64,000 nt of DNA, taken from the NCBI GenBank assembly GCA_036346375.1, contig CM070512.1, forward strand, positions 39,850,466-39,914,465. The letters run 5' to 3'. Each line of letters opens with the position of its first letter. Position 1 is the first letter of the stretch. The notes under the pieces were generated by a model, which saw only the letters and a list, made by a program, of their open reading frames with translations, searched no databases and was not told the DNA's origin. This stretch comes from Guadua angustifolia (lineage: Eukaryota; Streptophyta; Magnoliopsida; Poales; Poaceae). Made by a program: the position numbers and the translations under genes. Positions 1-10,153 of this stretch are shown piece by piece.

Positions 1-354
1 ATTAAGAAAGAAGACGGCAAGTGATTATTTCTAGACTTGTATTATCTTTGATTTAATTTGAGTCTAAGGATTGCTGTACTATTAAGAGGGATGCGACGTT
101 GAATGAATTTTAGATGTCTCAAGTGCTCAAGTGATTCATCCTTGTGAAACATAGAGAGAGAGTGGTGTTGGTGGTGTCGAAAAGTGAGAATTGTAGGTCT
201 CTCTTGGATTCTTTGTGAAATCTAGATTTATCCTTTGAGATTTGGGTAGTGAGACCTTGTTAGTTGTGTAGCCCTTGTTCTTAGCTTTCAATAGAGTCTA
301 AAATCACTTAAATCGGAGTCCGGAGTCAAAAGTTATGCTCGTTTTTGTCGGGCT

Positions 355-495
355 GCTCAGTCCAATCCAGAGTATCTGGGGTTAAGTCCGAGTATCCGGT
401 TGGTACTCTCGGTTTGGTCAATCCGAGTATCCGGTGAGTCCAGAGTATCCGGTTGTCCAGAGTATCCGAGTTAAGTCCGAGTATCCGGACTTCTT
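355..495. repeat. GAGTATCCGG short-repeat cluster in E1 LTR
   Basis: About six irregularly spaced copies of GAGTATCCGG-like decamers occur here, with a second cluster of CCGGA-rich words at 1205-1335. The counterparts in the 3' LTR are 18430-18565 and 19365-19490. The first cluster lies directly upstream of the putative TATA box, so it could be an LTR enhancer. That role is inference from position only. Confidence 0.6.
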
Positions 496-524
496 GCGAT
501 TCAAACGGCTAGTTTTTGGGGACC

Positions 525-534
525 TCTATTTAAA
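525..534 (+). promoter_or_regulatory. Putative LTR TATA box (E1)
   Basis: CTATTTAAAG follows the decamer cluster, and the 3' LTR has a near equivalent at about 18600 (CTATTTAACG). Its place in the LTR suits a Pol II start for retrotransposon RNA. There is no transcript evidence. Confidence 0.4.
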
Positions 535-1426
535 GCCCTCCTTCCCATTTGAAAAGTGGCCGTTATTCCACTGGTTTGAGGTGCTATCCTCTTGTTCTTG
601 AGCCCCCTAAACACCTCTTTACCCTTAGATCTAAGTGATCCCCTTTGTGAGAAAGGTAGGGAAGAGTTTGAGGAGTGAGGTGTTAGATTGTGTGTGATTT
701 GAGTTGTTGAGTACTTGATTTCATCTCCAAGCTTGTTCTTCGTGAGCATTTGTTACTCTTGGAGGTTGAGGACTCCTAGACGGCTAGGAGGTCGCCTACG
801 AGCCACCGGAGCTTTGTGTGGTTGGCCGTAGGAAGTTTGTGAAGGCCGGATTCCGCCTCCGCAAGGGAAGGAATCAAAGAAGTGAAGACCGGCGAGTGCA
901 TTTGTGCAACACCGGGAGGAAAAGGGTTGAAAGAGATCCCGACTCAAGTGTGACCGAGCCGCCTCAACGGAGACGTAGGATCCCCTCAAGGATCCGAACT
1001 TCGGGTAAAAAATCATTCTCTATTTGCTTACTTCTTATTCTTGCTAGAGTATTTGATTTTGAATATTGAAATTGCCTGATCTACTTTTCTATTATGTTTT
1101 CTGCTAGATCTCTACTTGTTCCAAGTACCTGGTAGTGTTTAGAATCTTTGTGTTCAAGTAGTTTGATTAAAAGTTGAAGAGATTAAAGATTTCATCTCGA
1201 GGTGCCCAACCCGGACATTCCGGATAATTGACCCCAGATAGTCCGGATATACCGGAGTATCCGGAGTAAAAGCTTGGAGAGTCCGGAAATACCGGAGTGT
1301 CCGGATCAAAGCTCGGATAGTCCGGGCTGATACCCTCGGGATTGTTTTATTCCGCTGCGATTTAGTTTTAAACTTTTAAATTCGCCTATTCACCCCCCTC
1401 TAGGCAACATTCCTTGTCCTTTCAAT

Positions 1427-1442
1427 TGGCATCAGAGCTTGG
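1427..1442 (+). other. Primer binding site of E1
   Basis: TGGCATCAGAGCTTGG begins two bases after the LTR end. It differs by one base from TGGTATCAGAGC, the complement of the 3' end of plant initiator-methionine tRNA used by many Copia and Gypsy elements. It fixes the 5' LTR boundary and the plus orientation. Confidence 0.85.
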
Positions 1443-1482
1443 TCTCTCATTTTATTAGACTTAACCGTCTAGAGAATAAAGG

Positions 1483-3212
1483 ATGTCGACTTGAGAATTA
1501 GTGCACTCACATGATCCACTTGTGCTAGATGGCTCAAATTATGCTCATTGGAAATTAATTATGACTTCTCATTTTAAATCCATGATCCCCAAATATGGTG
1601 GATCGTAGATGTCGGCTTTTCCTCTCCATTGAATGAAGTTAATCCAATTGAAGGAGAGATGAAATGCCTACATCTCGACGCTCAAGCTACTTATGCTTTA
1701 TCTTGGGTTGTTAGCGATGAAATTTTTGATAGAATATGCAATCTCAAGAGCGCTCATGAAATATGGATAAAGCTTCAAGAACTATTTGAATCATCCACTT
1801 CCATTGAGGATTGCATTGAGGAAGAGATGTCGAGAGATGAAACCTCAAGCTCCACGTCAAGTGATGAAGAACCGACATCTCCATCGACCTCAACCTCCGC
1901 CATAAGCGACGATGAAGATTCACTCCCATCACTAATCCGTTGCTACATGGCAAAAGGTAAAATTGAGGTAAGTGATGATGATGATGATGAGCTATTTTGT
2001 GATGAATTTATGAATATGTTAAAGGAGCTCAATGAATCTGTTGAGAAGGAGAAAAAGAAGTATAAAATTTTGAAGTTGGAGTATGACTCACTTCAAAATG
2101 ATTATAATATTCTAAAAGAAAATCATGAAAAAGTCATTCTCAAGGAATTTACTAAGTCTAGAGTGAATATTGCTACTCAATGTAATTTAGTTGATGAATT
2201 GCCTTGCCCAATTTCTATTACAAACAATTCATCAAATAAATGCATATCCATCTCTAGCAATGATTTACCTTGTTGCTCAAATGCTATTGCTACTACTTCC
2301 TCTATGCATGTTGAGACTAACCTTGTAGATGAAAATAAAGAGCTCAAGGCCCAAGTCATTAGATTAGAAGATGACTTGAAGAAGTGCGTAAAGGGAAAAG
2401 CCATCCTCGATGAGATCTTGAGCAAGCCAAGGGCGCCTCAAAATAAGCGAGGACTCGACTACATCTCCAAGAGGGAGACTAGCAAGACAAGGCACAACGC
2501 AAGACACTCAAAGACTATCAAGTGCTTTGCTTGCAACAAGAAAGGTCACTTCGCCTCCGTGTGCCCTAATAAAGTGGAGATCAAGCCACAACCATCAACA
2601 ATGAGGTAAACCGACAAAGAGCAAGTCAAGAAAAAGAGACGTTCAAAGCATACTTGCTACAATTGTCGGGAAAAGGGGCATATCGGTAAGGATTGTCCCA
2701 AAGGTATAATCCCTAAGCCTACTCATCATTTCAATGATTATTTGCTTAGGAAGGACAAAAATGGTAATGTGTTTGCCAAATTTGTCGATTCTTCTAAGTC
2801 TATGCATAATAGTGACAATCATTTGCTTAGGAGAAATAAATCTAGAAATGTGTTTGCTCATAATGCTAAATTTCCTAAGACTATGAAAAATCATGTTGAT
2901 CATGTGCTTAAGAAAAATAACAATAGCAAAACATTTGCTAGATATACTAGATCCTCTAAGCCGATGCATAGTTTTAATAATCATATGCTTATAATAGATC
3001 AAACGAGGAATAGTTTTGCAAAGTATCATTATCCTCCTAAGCCTTTTCATAAAAATGCCAATCATTTGCCTAGGTGGAATAATTATTGCAAATCTATTTC
3101 TAATTGTGTTAGTCAATTCAATAATATCCAAATTAGGGCCATTTGGGTTTCTAAATCTATTGTGACTAACATTGTTGGACCCAACAAGGATTGGGTACTA
3201 AAAACCGCCTAA
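1483..3212 (+). pseudogene. Sirevirus-like gag, broken, with two zinc knuckles and 27-residue repeats
   Basis: Copia gag, the nucleocapsid polyprotein that packages retrotransposon RNA. The expected ATG is at 1483, but TGA follows at 1492, and the frame must shift near 1570-1600 to reach the main open frame (1629-2609). That frame holds an acidic Ser/Asp-rich stretch, a coiled-coil-like Lys/Glu/Leu stretch and a CCHC knuckle (CFACNKKGHFASVC, 2523-2564). A TAA at 2607 interrupts it. The same frame then continues with a second knuckle (CYNCREKGHIGKDC, 2655-2696) and five tandem 27-residue repeats (from 2742), and ends after GPNKDWVLKTA at 3212. Two knuckles and this C-terminal phrase fit Sirevirus-type Gag. 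No protease, integrase or reverse transcriptase follows, so E1 would need helper proteins. Some breaks may be consensus errors. Confidence 0.82.
2742..3146 (+). repeat. Five in-frame 81-bp repeats in gag
   Basis: Units begin at 2742, 2823, 2904, 2985 and 3066, exactly 81 bp apart. Each opens with a LLR/VLK/MLI/LPR-like core (TTGCTTAGG and variants), then a basic Asn/Lys stretch, a K/R-x-F-A-like core and a Ser/Pro-Lys stretch ending near Asn/His. The units are well diverged in sequence, but the period has not slipped, which points to an old in-frame expansion kept under coding constraint. Confidence 0.85.
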
Positions 3213-6200
3213 AAGATTTTTAGGTAATATGAGATGGATTGGACGTTTGGTTTCTTGAAAGGAAGAGGACTTAATCATTTGCAAAATGGAGCCAAGCATG
3301 AGGATGATCACTTCAATCTTGAGCCAATGCCATCTCGGGTAACAAGTATTTAAATTGATTCTTATAGCTTATAGCCTTGTGTAGTTTATATTGTATTATT
3401 CATGAAAATCAATTTAGATTGCTTGTTATATGCTTGCTCATACTTATTAGTTGTTTTGATTGCAATCTTGAACAAGTTTAGGATAGTGGCACATTTAGGG
3501 GGAGTGCTAAATCATAATCATGTATATCATGTGCCTATATTTATATAAGTGCTAATATATATTTTCAAAATCAAGCCATTTAGCCAAAAGTGAAAAATTT
3601 TAGTATCAATTACTAATCTTGGGAAAACTAGTTGAAAAATGTATATTAATGTTTTCAAAAAGTTTTCCAATGGTTTTGGCTTTACAAAACTAATTTCAAA
3701 AGAAAATAAGTTTTTAGCCCAAAATCTAGATAGTAGTATCGTGTTTTGGATTTAAACTTATAATTTTTATAGAATTAATTTTAAACCGAATTTAAGAAAA
3801 GTTTTAATACCAAAAACATAGAGTTGGTCATTACAAACATTTTTTGTATTCAAACGATTTTCAAATGACCAATGTATTTGAAACTATGAGGTTTTGAAAC
3901 TCGCTAAGAGACTTGAATTGACCAAAAGGGTCCATTTCTAGCACTTAAGTGAGTTTTGCCAAATGAGTCAAGTTTCATGTTATGAGTTGACTCACAAGGG
4001 TATTTGCAACTCATATAAGCTTATGGAAAGATTAAATACCCACTTAAGCTCACTTTGGCAAAACTAGAGAATTTCTTGAAACTTAAAGGTTTTATTGCCA
4101 AATTCATCTCTTTAAGAATTCGAATGCCTTCTTTACTTTGAAATTGCTCTAAATGGTGTGTTTGATGTTTATCTTGATCATTTGGAGCATTTCATATTGG
4201 TTTCATGAATTTTACCAAGGTTTATTGCAAAATGCCATTTTGAAGTTCACCAAAATCTCTTTTGATCTTATTTGGCATACTCTTGCATAAAGTTGGATTT
4301 TACGATTTAAATGGATTTGATTATGCTCATAGGCTTATAAACATCTCTCTAACTCATATGAAGTCATATAAGTGCACATTTCCATTCAAAACTCATTTGG
4401 TTCCATTTTGAGGATTTGGTGAAAATCTTAATCCTTTATGTGATTCAAATACATCTTTCACCATATCTCTCAAAATAAAATTGATTTATTGAAAATTTTT
4501 GTTGAAAAACCTTCTCTCGCATATGGAGTTCATATCTGGAAATTCTCACATTTATTTGAACTCATTTGTGAAATTGTTGACTTTATTTGACTTAGTGTCA
4601 AAACTAAACCTCCAATGCTCCTAATAGCCTATTTTTGATTGAAGGGTGATATTTGAGAAATTCTTTTTGGAGAAGTCTCTTGGATGTCCATGGATCATTT
4701 TTGCAAAATCTCATGGCTATTTGACTTCATTTGATACTTATTCGAATAATGTTGAAAACCATATGCATGCATATCCTTCATATGAGCCTCTTTGGTCCAA
4801 AAGTCAAAAATATTGTTTAAAAGGCCAATATTTATGAAAATCTTTATAAAAGTTCTCAAATATGTATTTCAAATGTTTTACAATGCTTTCGGAATAAAAA
4901 TTTCTATTTTAGAAACAAAATAGCAAATTTAGCCTCAAATAGATCTTATAGGATCTTTATTTTGGATTAAATGAAATATTTTCATAAGTTAAAATCTATT
5001 AAGTTTTTGAAAAGGTGGTCAATACAAAACTCGTAGGGTTGGTCATTTCAAGCATTTCTTTAGTTCAAAATTTTTCCAAACGACCAACCGTTCAAAAGTT
5101 ATAGCTATTTGAATTTAGCCAAAATTCTTCATTTGACCCAAAATGACCCATTCTTACATATTGTGGGTTTTTCTATTCGAGTTGGATTTCTTTATATTTC
5201 TTGACTTGAAATAGTATTTCTAACTCATACAAAGCTATGAAAGTGGAAATTCCATGAAATCCAAGCGGATTGCATTTTATGATTCAAGCAAATCGAACTT
5301 CACTTTATGCCTACAAAGCGCAATCTGCCATATCTTTTAAAAGAAAATTCCTTTTGAGGAAATTCTTTTTGAGAAACCTTATAAATAATCCAAAGTTTAT
5401 TTCTGGAGATTTTCAAATCATTTGGACTTAATTTGAAAAAGTTTTGACTTTTCTTCTCTTTGATTGAAAATCTTTCCTACAAAGCAAAATTTGGCATATC
5501 TTTTGATTGGAGACTTCTTTTTGAAAAATTCTTTTTGGAAAAGTTTCTCAGGAGTCAAAAGTATGTTTATGAAATTTTTAAAATAATTTCAACTTCATTT
5601 GAAAAGGTTATGGCCTTTTCTCTCTTTGATCAAATGCTGAAAATTCAGACTTTTGCATGTTTTTGAGCTGATTTGTGATTTTGTGTCTCCAAATCAGAGC
5701 ATAATTTGAGAGGAACATTTTTGTAAGAATTGATCCTCAATAGTTGGTCTATAACATAAAATTTTATCAAATTTTTTAGACATCATATGAGCTGTTTTTC
5801 AGCTATCTTTTGAAGCCTAAATGAAATGTCAAAATCTGAAAACCTGAAATTTCAGTTTGTGAACTCTTTGTTGTTTTCATATTTTGAAAGTGGCTTCAAA
5901 TTGGTAGAACCTCTCAAAACAAAACTTGAATATATTTAAATGTATTAGCTCTATGATATACCTTATAATCCTTTTGGAACTTGTTTAATCAAGTTTTGTA
6001 TGTTTGAAGGAGAATCTCCTTTTGGTTATGTCATGGTATCAAGTTAATTTTAAATTGACATATAGTGTTGATCTTTGAGAAAATGATCTTATTTTGAAAC
6101 AAAGATAAATATTTTTCTCAAAATTGGTATCCTTATGCAAGATAACCTTTACAAGTGGATTTCAAGAGTTAAATTTGAATGAGTTTTAAATATTTTTGTA

Positions 6201-7064
6201 AATTGGTATAATGAGATCATCAATTGGTATATTGAATTTTTCAAATTGCGTGCAAAGAGTATTGTCTTATATATCATCTATATCGTGCATGTTGTATTTA
6301 GACATTATCAAACTAACTTGGGTCAAGTTGAAAGATATTTGTTCCCGAAAATCGTGTGCTTGTCTATTGATGTTCAAGGTATTGGAAAAGGGGTCATCTT
6401 CGACGGTGAGATGAAGGAAATGGAGAGGAGCTCCATAGTCCGAGGGATCTAAGGCCGGGCGCGGTGATCATGACCGATTCGAACATGCGGTGGACAAGAA
6501 TCGACAAAGGGACGTGTTTCTTTTTTGACCATATTCAATAATGTCTTTGCACACCATTATGCTAAATTGTGTCATTCTAAATGGTATTGTATCTTTCAAT
6601 TGGTATCATTAATTGGTATCTTTCAAGAGGTATCCTCTAATCCTAAATTATTTTGAAGTGTCATCTAACTTGCATTTGCCATTATCAAGAATTAAAAGGT
6701 ACATATAGGTGACACATTGCAAAGAGGTATGCCCTTGATAAGTTTATGAAATTCTTGATCATGAAAGTGCATCTTACACAATTTTGATTCATGATCTTGT
6801 ATACATCTTGTGATCATATAAGCAATTCCTTCTTGTGTAATCTTCTCTATATGATCTTGATGTTTAAAGAAAAGATCTTCTCCATGTGAAATCATATTCA
6901 TGTGTCATGTTTAAGCATCACTCATATCCTGTGAATCATGACTACTTTAAATTGGTATAATTAGAAACATCTATTACCTAGATCTTGGATATAATTGGTA
7001 TCGTATCTTGTCTAGATACAGGGGGAGCTTAATATTATTGTCCTATTACTAGCTCCTTATTTTT
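3213..7064 (+). mobile_element. E1 internal domain without pol
   Basis: This AT-rich stretch has only tiny reading frames and no readable Copia integrase, RT or RNase H motif. It holds degenerate repeats at about 4450-5660, a cluster of AATTGGTAT words at about 6030-7000, and GGGGGAG tracts near 3499 and 7021. It ends where E2 is inserted, and the domain resumes at 16725. I read it as the noncoding body of a non-autonomous Sirevirus-like element. Confidence 0.7.
4450..5660 (+). repeat. Degenerate tandem repeats, roughly 150-190 bp
   Basis: Several blocks repeat the order GAAATTCTTTTTGGA-like, then TCATTTGAA-like, then a GACTTTT-like run, then CTCTTTGAT (for example near 4500, 4650, 5370 and 5520). 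The copies are diverged and the period is irregular. They explain the small shifting ORFs in the stretch. No function is evident. Confidence 0.5.
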
Positions 7065-7069
7065 ATTTT
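7065..7069. other. Target-site duplication of E2, left copy (ATTTT)
   Basis: ATTTT abuts the first base of the E2 5' LTR (TGTAATAC). The same five bases follow the E2 3' LTR at 16720-16724. A 5-bp duplication is the normal footprint of Ty3-gypsy integration. Confidence 0.85.
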
Positions 7070-8536
7070 TGTAATACTGCAAGTTTTGGCTAGGGTTTTG
7101 GCCGGTGTTGTTTTCGTTTTCTTAAGTGTTCGGAGTTATACCGGTGGGAGATAAGTTGTGTTGTCGCGAAATTTCCAGATGTTATTAAAAGTTGGACTTT
7201 GGTTTTGGAGGGGTTTTTTTAGGAAATTTTTCCCTCCCTCACCTAATCTCTCTCCTCCTCTCATTTTGTGGCTGTCATCCTTCCCTTGGTCAAGATATTT
7301 TTGTTTCTTCCAGCTTCCCTGCCGACTCCCTCCCACTCTCCTTCTGGATGGCGCCCAGCCCAGGCCGACAACCCCTGCGCCCCATCCCTGCCGACTCCAC
7401 TGCGCCTCCTGCTCCGGCCGAGCTGCCCTGGCGTCCTCCCAATACAAGGCTCCCGCCGCATCTTGGCTGCCCTACCGTCGCTCGTTCCCCGGCTAAATCT
7501 GCTGCTCTTCCTTGCGGTTCCTCCCTGCGGTTCCTCCCGGCTGAGTAGAGCAGCAGCAGTAGTAGATGCACCCCAGCGCAGCAGCAGCAGCAGCAAGCGA
7601 TTAAGCAAAGAGCGAGCAGCGAGCGGCAAGCAAGTGCGGCAACCGGAAGCAGCGGCACCGGTGGGCTTTGGCTGCTCGCACTGCCGGCGGTGAGTGCCCT
7701 CCGACCAGCAAAGACGTCCTCGCGAGAGCTGCCTCGGCTCCATCTCCCTTCCTCCATGGCTCCATGAGGAGGTCTTTGAGGTATATTCTTCTTGGGGTCC
7801 AACTTGCATGTCAAGTGTTTGTGCAAATGCCTAGCTAGAATCCGAGTTCTATGGTGTAGCACAATGTGCGTTTTGCCATGATGATTGGAAGGATCTTCTA
7901 GCACGTAATCATGTTTGAACTAAGTATGATCATTCTAGCAGTGTTAGATATCTAAAAGGATAGCAACATGAATTGTTGTCTTTGTAAGTTCCTGATATGA
8001 TAGTTCTTGGATGGTAACTAATGAAGTGTTGGTTGGAAGTAGTGATTTAATGGCCAGGAGTGTTGCCAGCCAACTACTCATATGTCACCTAAATGACACT
8101 GCCAGTTTCGGTAATGCCCGGAGAAAGTTACTAACTTTGGGAGTTTTGAAATTCTCACTTTCTGTTTTGATATTTTTTTAAAAAAAGAATGTTCAGAAAT
8201 ACCACATTTAAATGTGAGAAACTCCTAAAATTTGTATGAGTTGAGTATAAAGAGTGAAAACTCTGCATTTGCTAGTGAGTTGCTTTTATTAAAACCATCT
8301 ATATTATTATCTCTGGCTGCTTGCTTCTTTATTGTTCTATTGAGAATCTGGTAACGATTAATATAGATATCATCAATTGTGAACTGAGCTATGTTCTGGG
8401 TTATGCATATTACTTCGAATTTTTGTGTATTCGCAGGGCATCTAAGTGATTGAGGCTGTTCTGGGTTGTCTCATCCTTTGTATGCAATCCAAAAGCTTAA
8501 CCTCCTAAGGAATGTGATTAGTGTATATATATATAA

Positions 8537-8605
<69 letters not shown>

Positions 8606-10139
8606 TGGGTAAATGAATTTCTGTTGACCGATGATGTTAGAATCTTGTATTATTGAGATAGGGAGTAATCTTGATCACTAGAGTTTTATTGCCATCTTAG
8701 TGGCATTATTCACATGAGGAATGAATTTTGAGTATTGTTATTTTCTAGGGTCGGAGGTCTCTAATACCGCAAATCGGACGTCAGTTATCACCGAGGTTAA
8801 AGGCAAGTGCAACCCCTAGAGTGTTATTAGGGTGTTAAATGCTTTGTTTGCGATAAGATTATGAAATTTCTAATGATGTGGTTATGTTTAATAGCATATC
8901 TAGAAGTTGCTTTTAGTATGGTGATGAAGATAGATGAATGTTAGCAAAATGGTAAGTAAGTTATTCAATTCCCATTTATTGTATTGCATTACGAATTTTA
9001 TGAATGAGTGTGGTTATGTCGATGCAAGTAACAAAATGATGAATGCGATTAAATGATAACGTGTGTGTTTATGTTCAGGTTGGCTGTGCTTATAAACATG
9101 TGTATGACCAATGTGAAGTTGAAATAGGATGAAACGGGTAGATCATTCATGTCATTTGCATTTTTTAGCATTCATTACAAAGAGAGGCAACCCATGTTGA
9201 TGTGGGCCTCTGACTACACGTAATGAGTACAAAAGTCCTACCTCGTAGTCCCATCCACGGATGGGAGCGAGTCAGTAAGAGTAGGCCCCGCCATGGGATG
9301 GTTGGGATTGAGGGTGCACACCGACGGGTGTGCACTCAGCTATACCGGTATACGCTATGACAATGTGCATTATGAGCATGCATGGTGCATTCATTTTATG
9401 ATTCATGAGGAAAAAGAATGAGAACATAAAAGCATTGCATTGTGTGTTGCATTTGGTAAATGTTAAATGATGAGAATGGAAATGACAGGTTGAGTATTGA
9501 GTCGTGGAATCATCCTGAAATGATTGTTGAGGCATGAGTAAGGTTTATTTATGTTTTCGAGTTGGATGTGGTAAGTAGGGTTAGTTTCTGTTTCTTTAAC
9601 TGGATGATTTCAATTAAGTATTGGTTATGTCAAAAGATGAAGTAGTTGTGCTCTTATGTTTGGTTGTATATGAATTCAAACCGTTTCTTTTATTTACGAA
9701 TATCAATTAAAGAAACTTTTACTTTATGTCTTGAAGCATTTATATTCTAGTTGAATTCATTACTTTCCATACTTGATTGCACTTTGCGGAGTCTTGGACC
9801 CACGCTTGTTGTTTTCTTGTTTTAGGTACTTTGAAGCTGGCTCGTTGGGTTGGGAGTTGTAACACGTACACGACTTCGGTCTCCAACAATCTACTTAATC
9901 GATTCGTTAAGTTGGATGTAATTAATGCGTTGTAATGTGTTGTCCGTCGTGGTGGTGTTTATTAAATGTGTTGGATGTGTGATTGATTAGCTAAGGACCT
10001 GCTAGAATGATATTATGATTTGCTATTGTTCTTTTGTCTGCACGAGTGGATGTCCATAGTTTTAGAGGAGGTGTCGAAATTTTTGGTGAAATCGGGAGTT
10101 TGTAGCATTCTGGACTCCGTAGGAAGTCGGGGTGTTACA
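7070..10139 (+). repeat. E2 5' LTR (3070 bp)
   Basis: It begins TGTAATACTGCAAG and ends GGGGTGTTACA. It is a close relative of 13707-16719. A GC-rich block (7240-7770) gives chance overlapping ORFs on both strands. A TG/TA microsatellite at 8521-8602 is much longer than in the other LTR. Many differences from the 3' LTR fall on CAG or CTG. Confidence 0.9.
8521..8602. repeat. (TA)n(TG)n microsatellite in E2 5' LTR
   Basis: Alternating TA and TG run for about 82 bp. The matching site in the 3' LTR (15139-15181) is about half as long, so the array changed length after insertion or is misassembled. Confidence 0.95.
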
Positions 10140-10140
10140 G

Positions 10141-10153
10141 TTGGTATCAGAGC
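10141..10153 (+). other. E2 primer binding site
   Basis: TTGGTATCAGAGC lies one base after the 5' LTR. It is the standard complement of the initiator-Met tRNA 3' end and sets the plus orientation of E2. Confidence 0.92.

Larger units (their letters stand above)
1..1424 (+). repeat. E1 5' LTR, 3' portion only (Sirevirus-like Copia)
   Basis: This segment aligns with 18069-19578, so it is the downstream part of the 5' LTR whose beginning lies before the window. It ends in CCTTTCA at 1424, just before a tRNA-type primer binding site. It differs from the 3' LTR mainly by lacking a 77-bp tandem duplication and by missing single bases in CCGG/CCGGG strings. The assignment rests on LTR pairing, the PBS and the downstream gag. 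Confidence 0.88.

Noticed and set aside
2742..3146. Regular repeats as a CRISPR array or satellite
   Set aside because: Repeats are in frame with gag, are diverged, have no spacers, and the context is a plant retrotransposon.
7261..7904. Long overlapping minus ORFs (182 and 204 codons), with a 204-codon counterpart at 13896-14510
   Set aside because: They lie in the GC-rich block of E2 LTRs. The two LTR versions share only the first part of the frame and then diverge by indels, and the product is low-complexity Arg/Ala/Ser/Gly.
10141..10153. tRNA gene suggested by TGGTATCAGAGC
   Set aside because: The motif is the primer binding site. No cloverleaf-length sequence follows.
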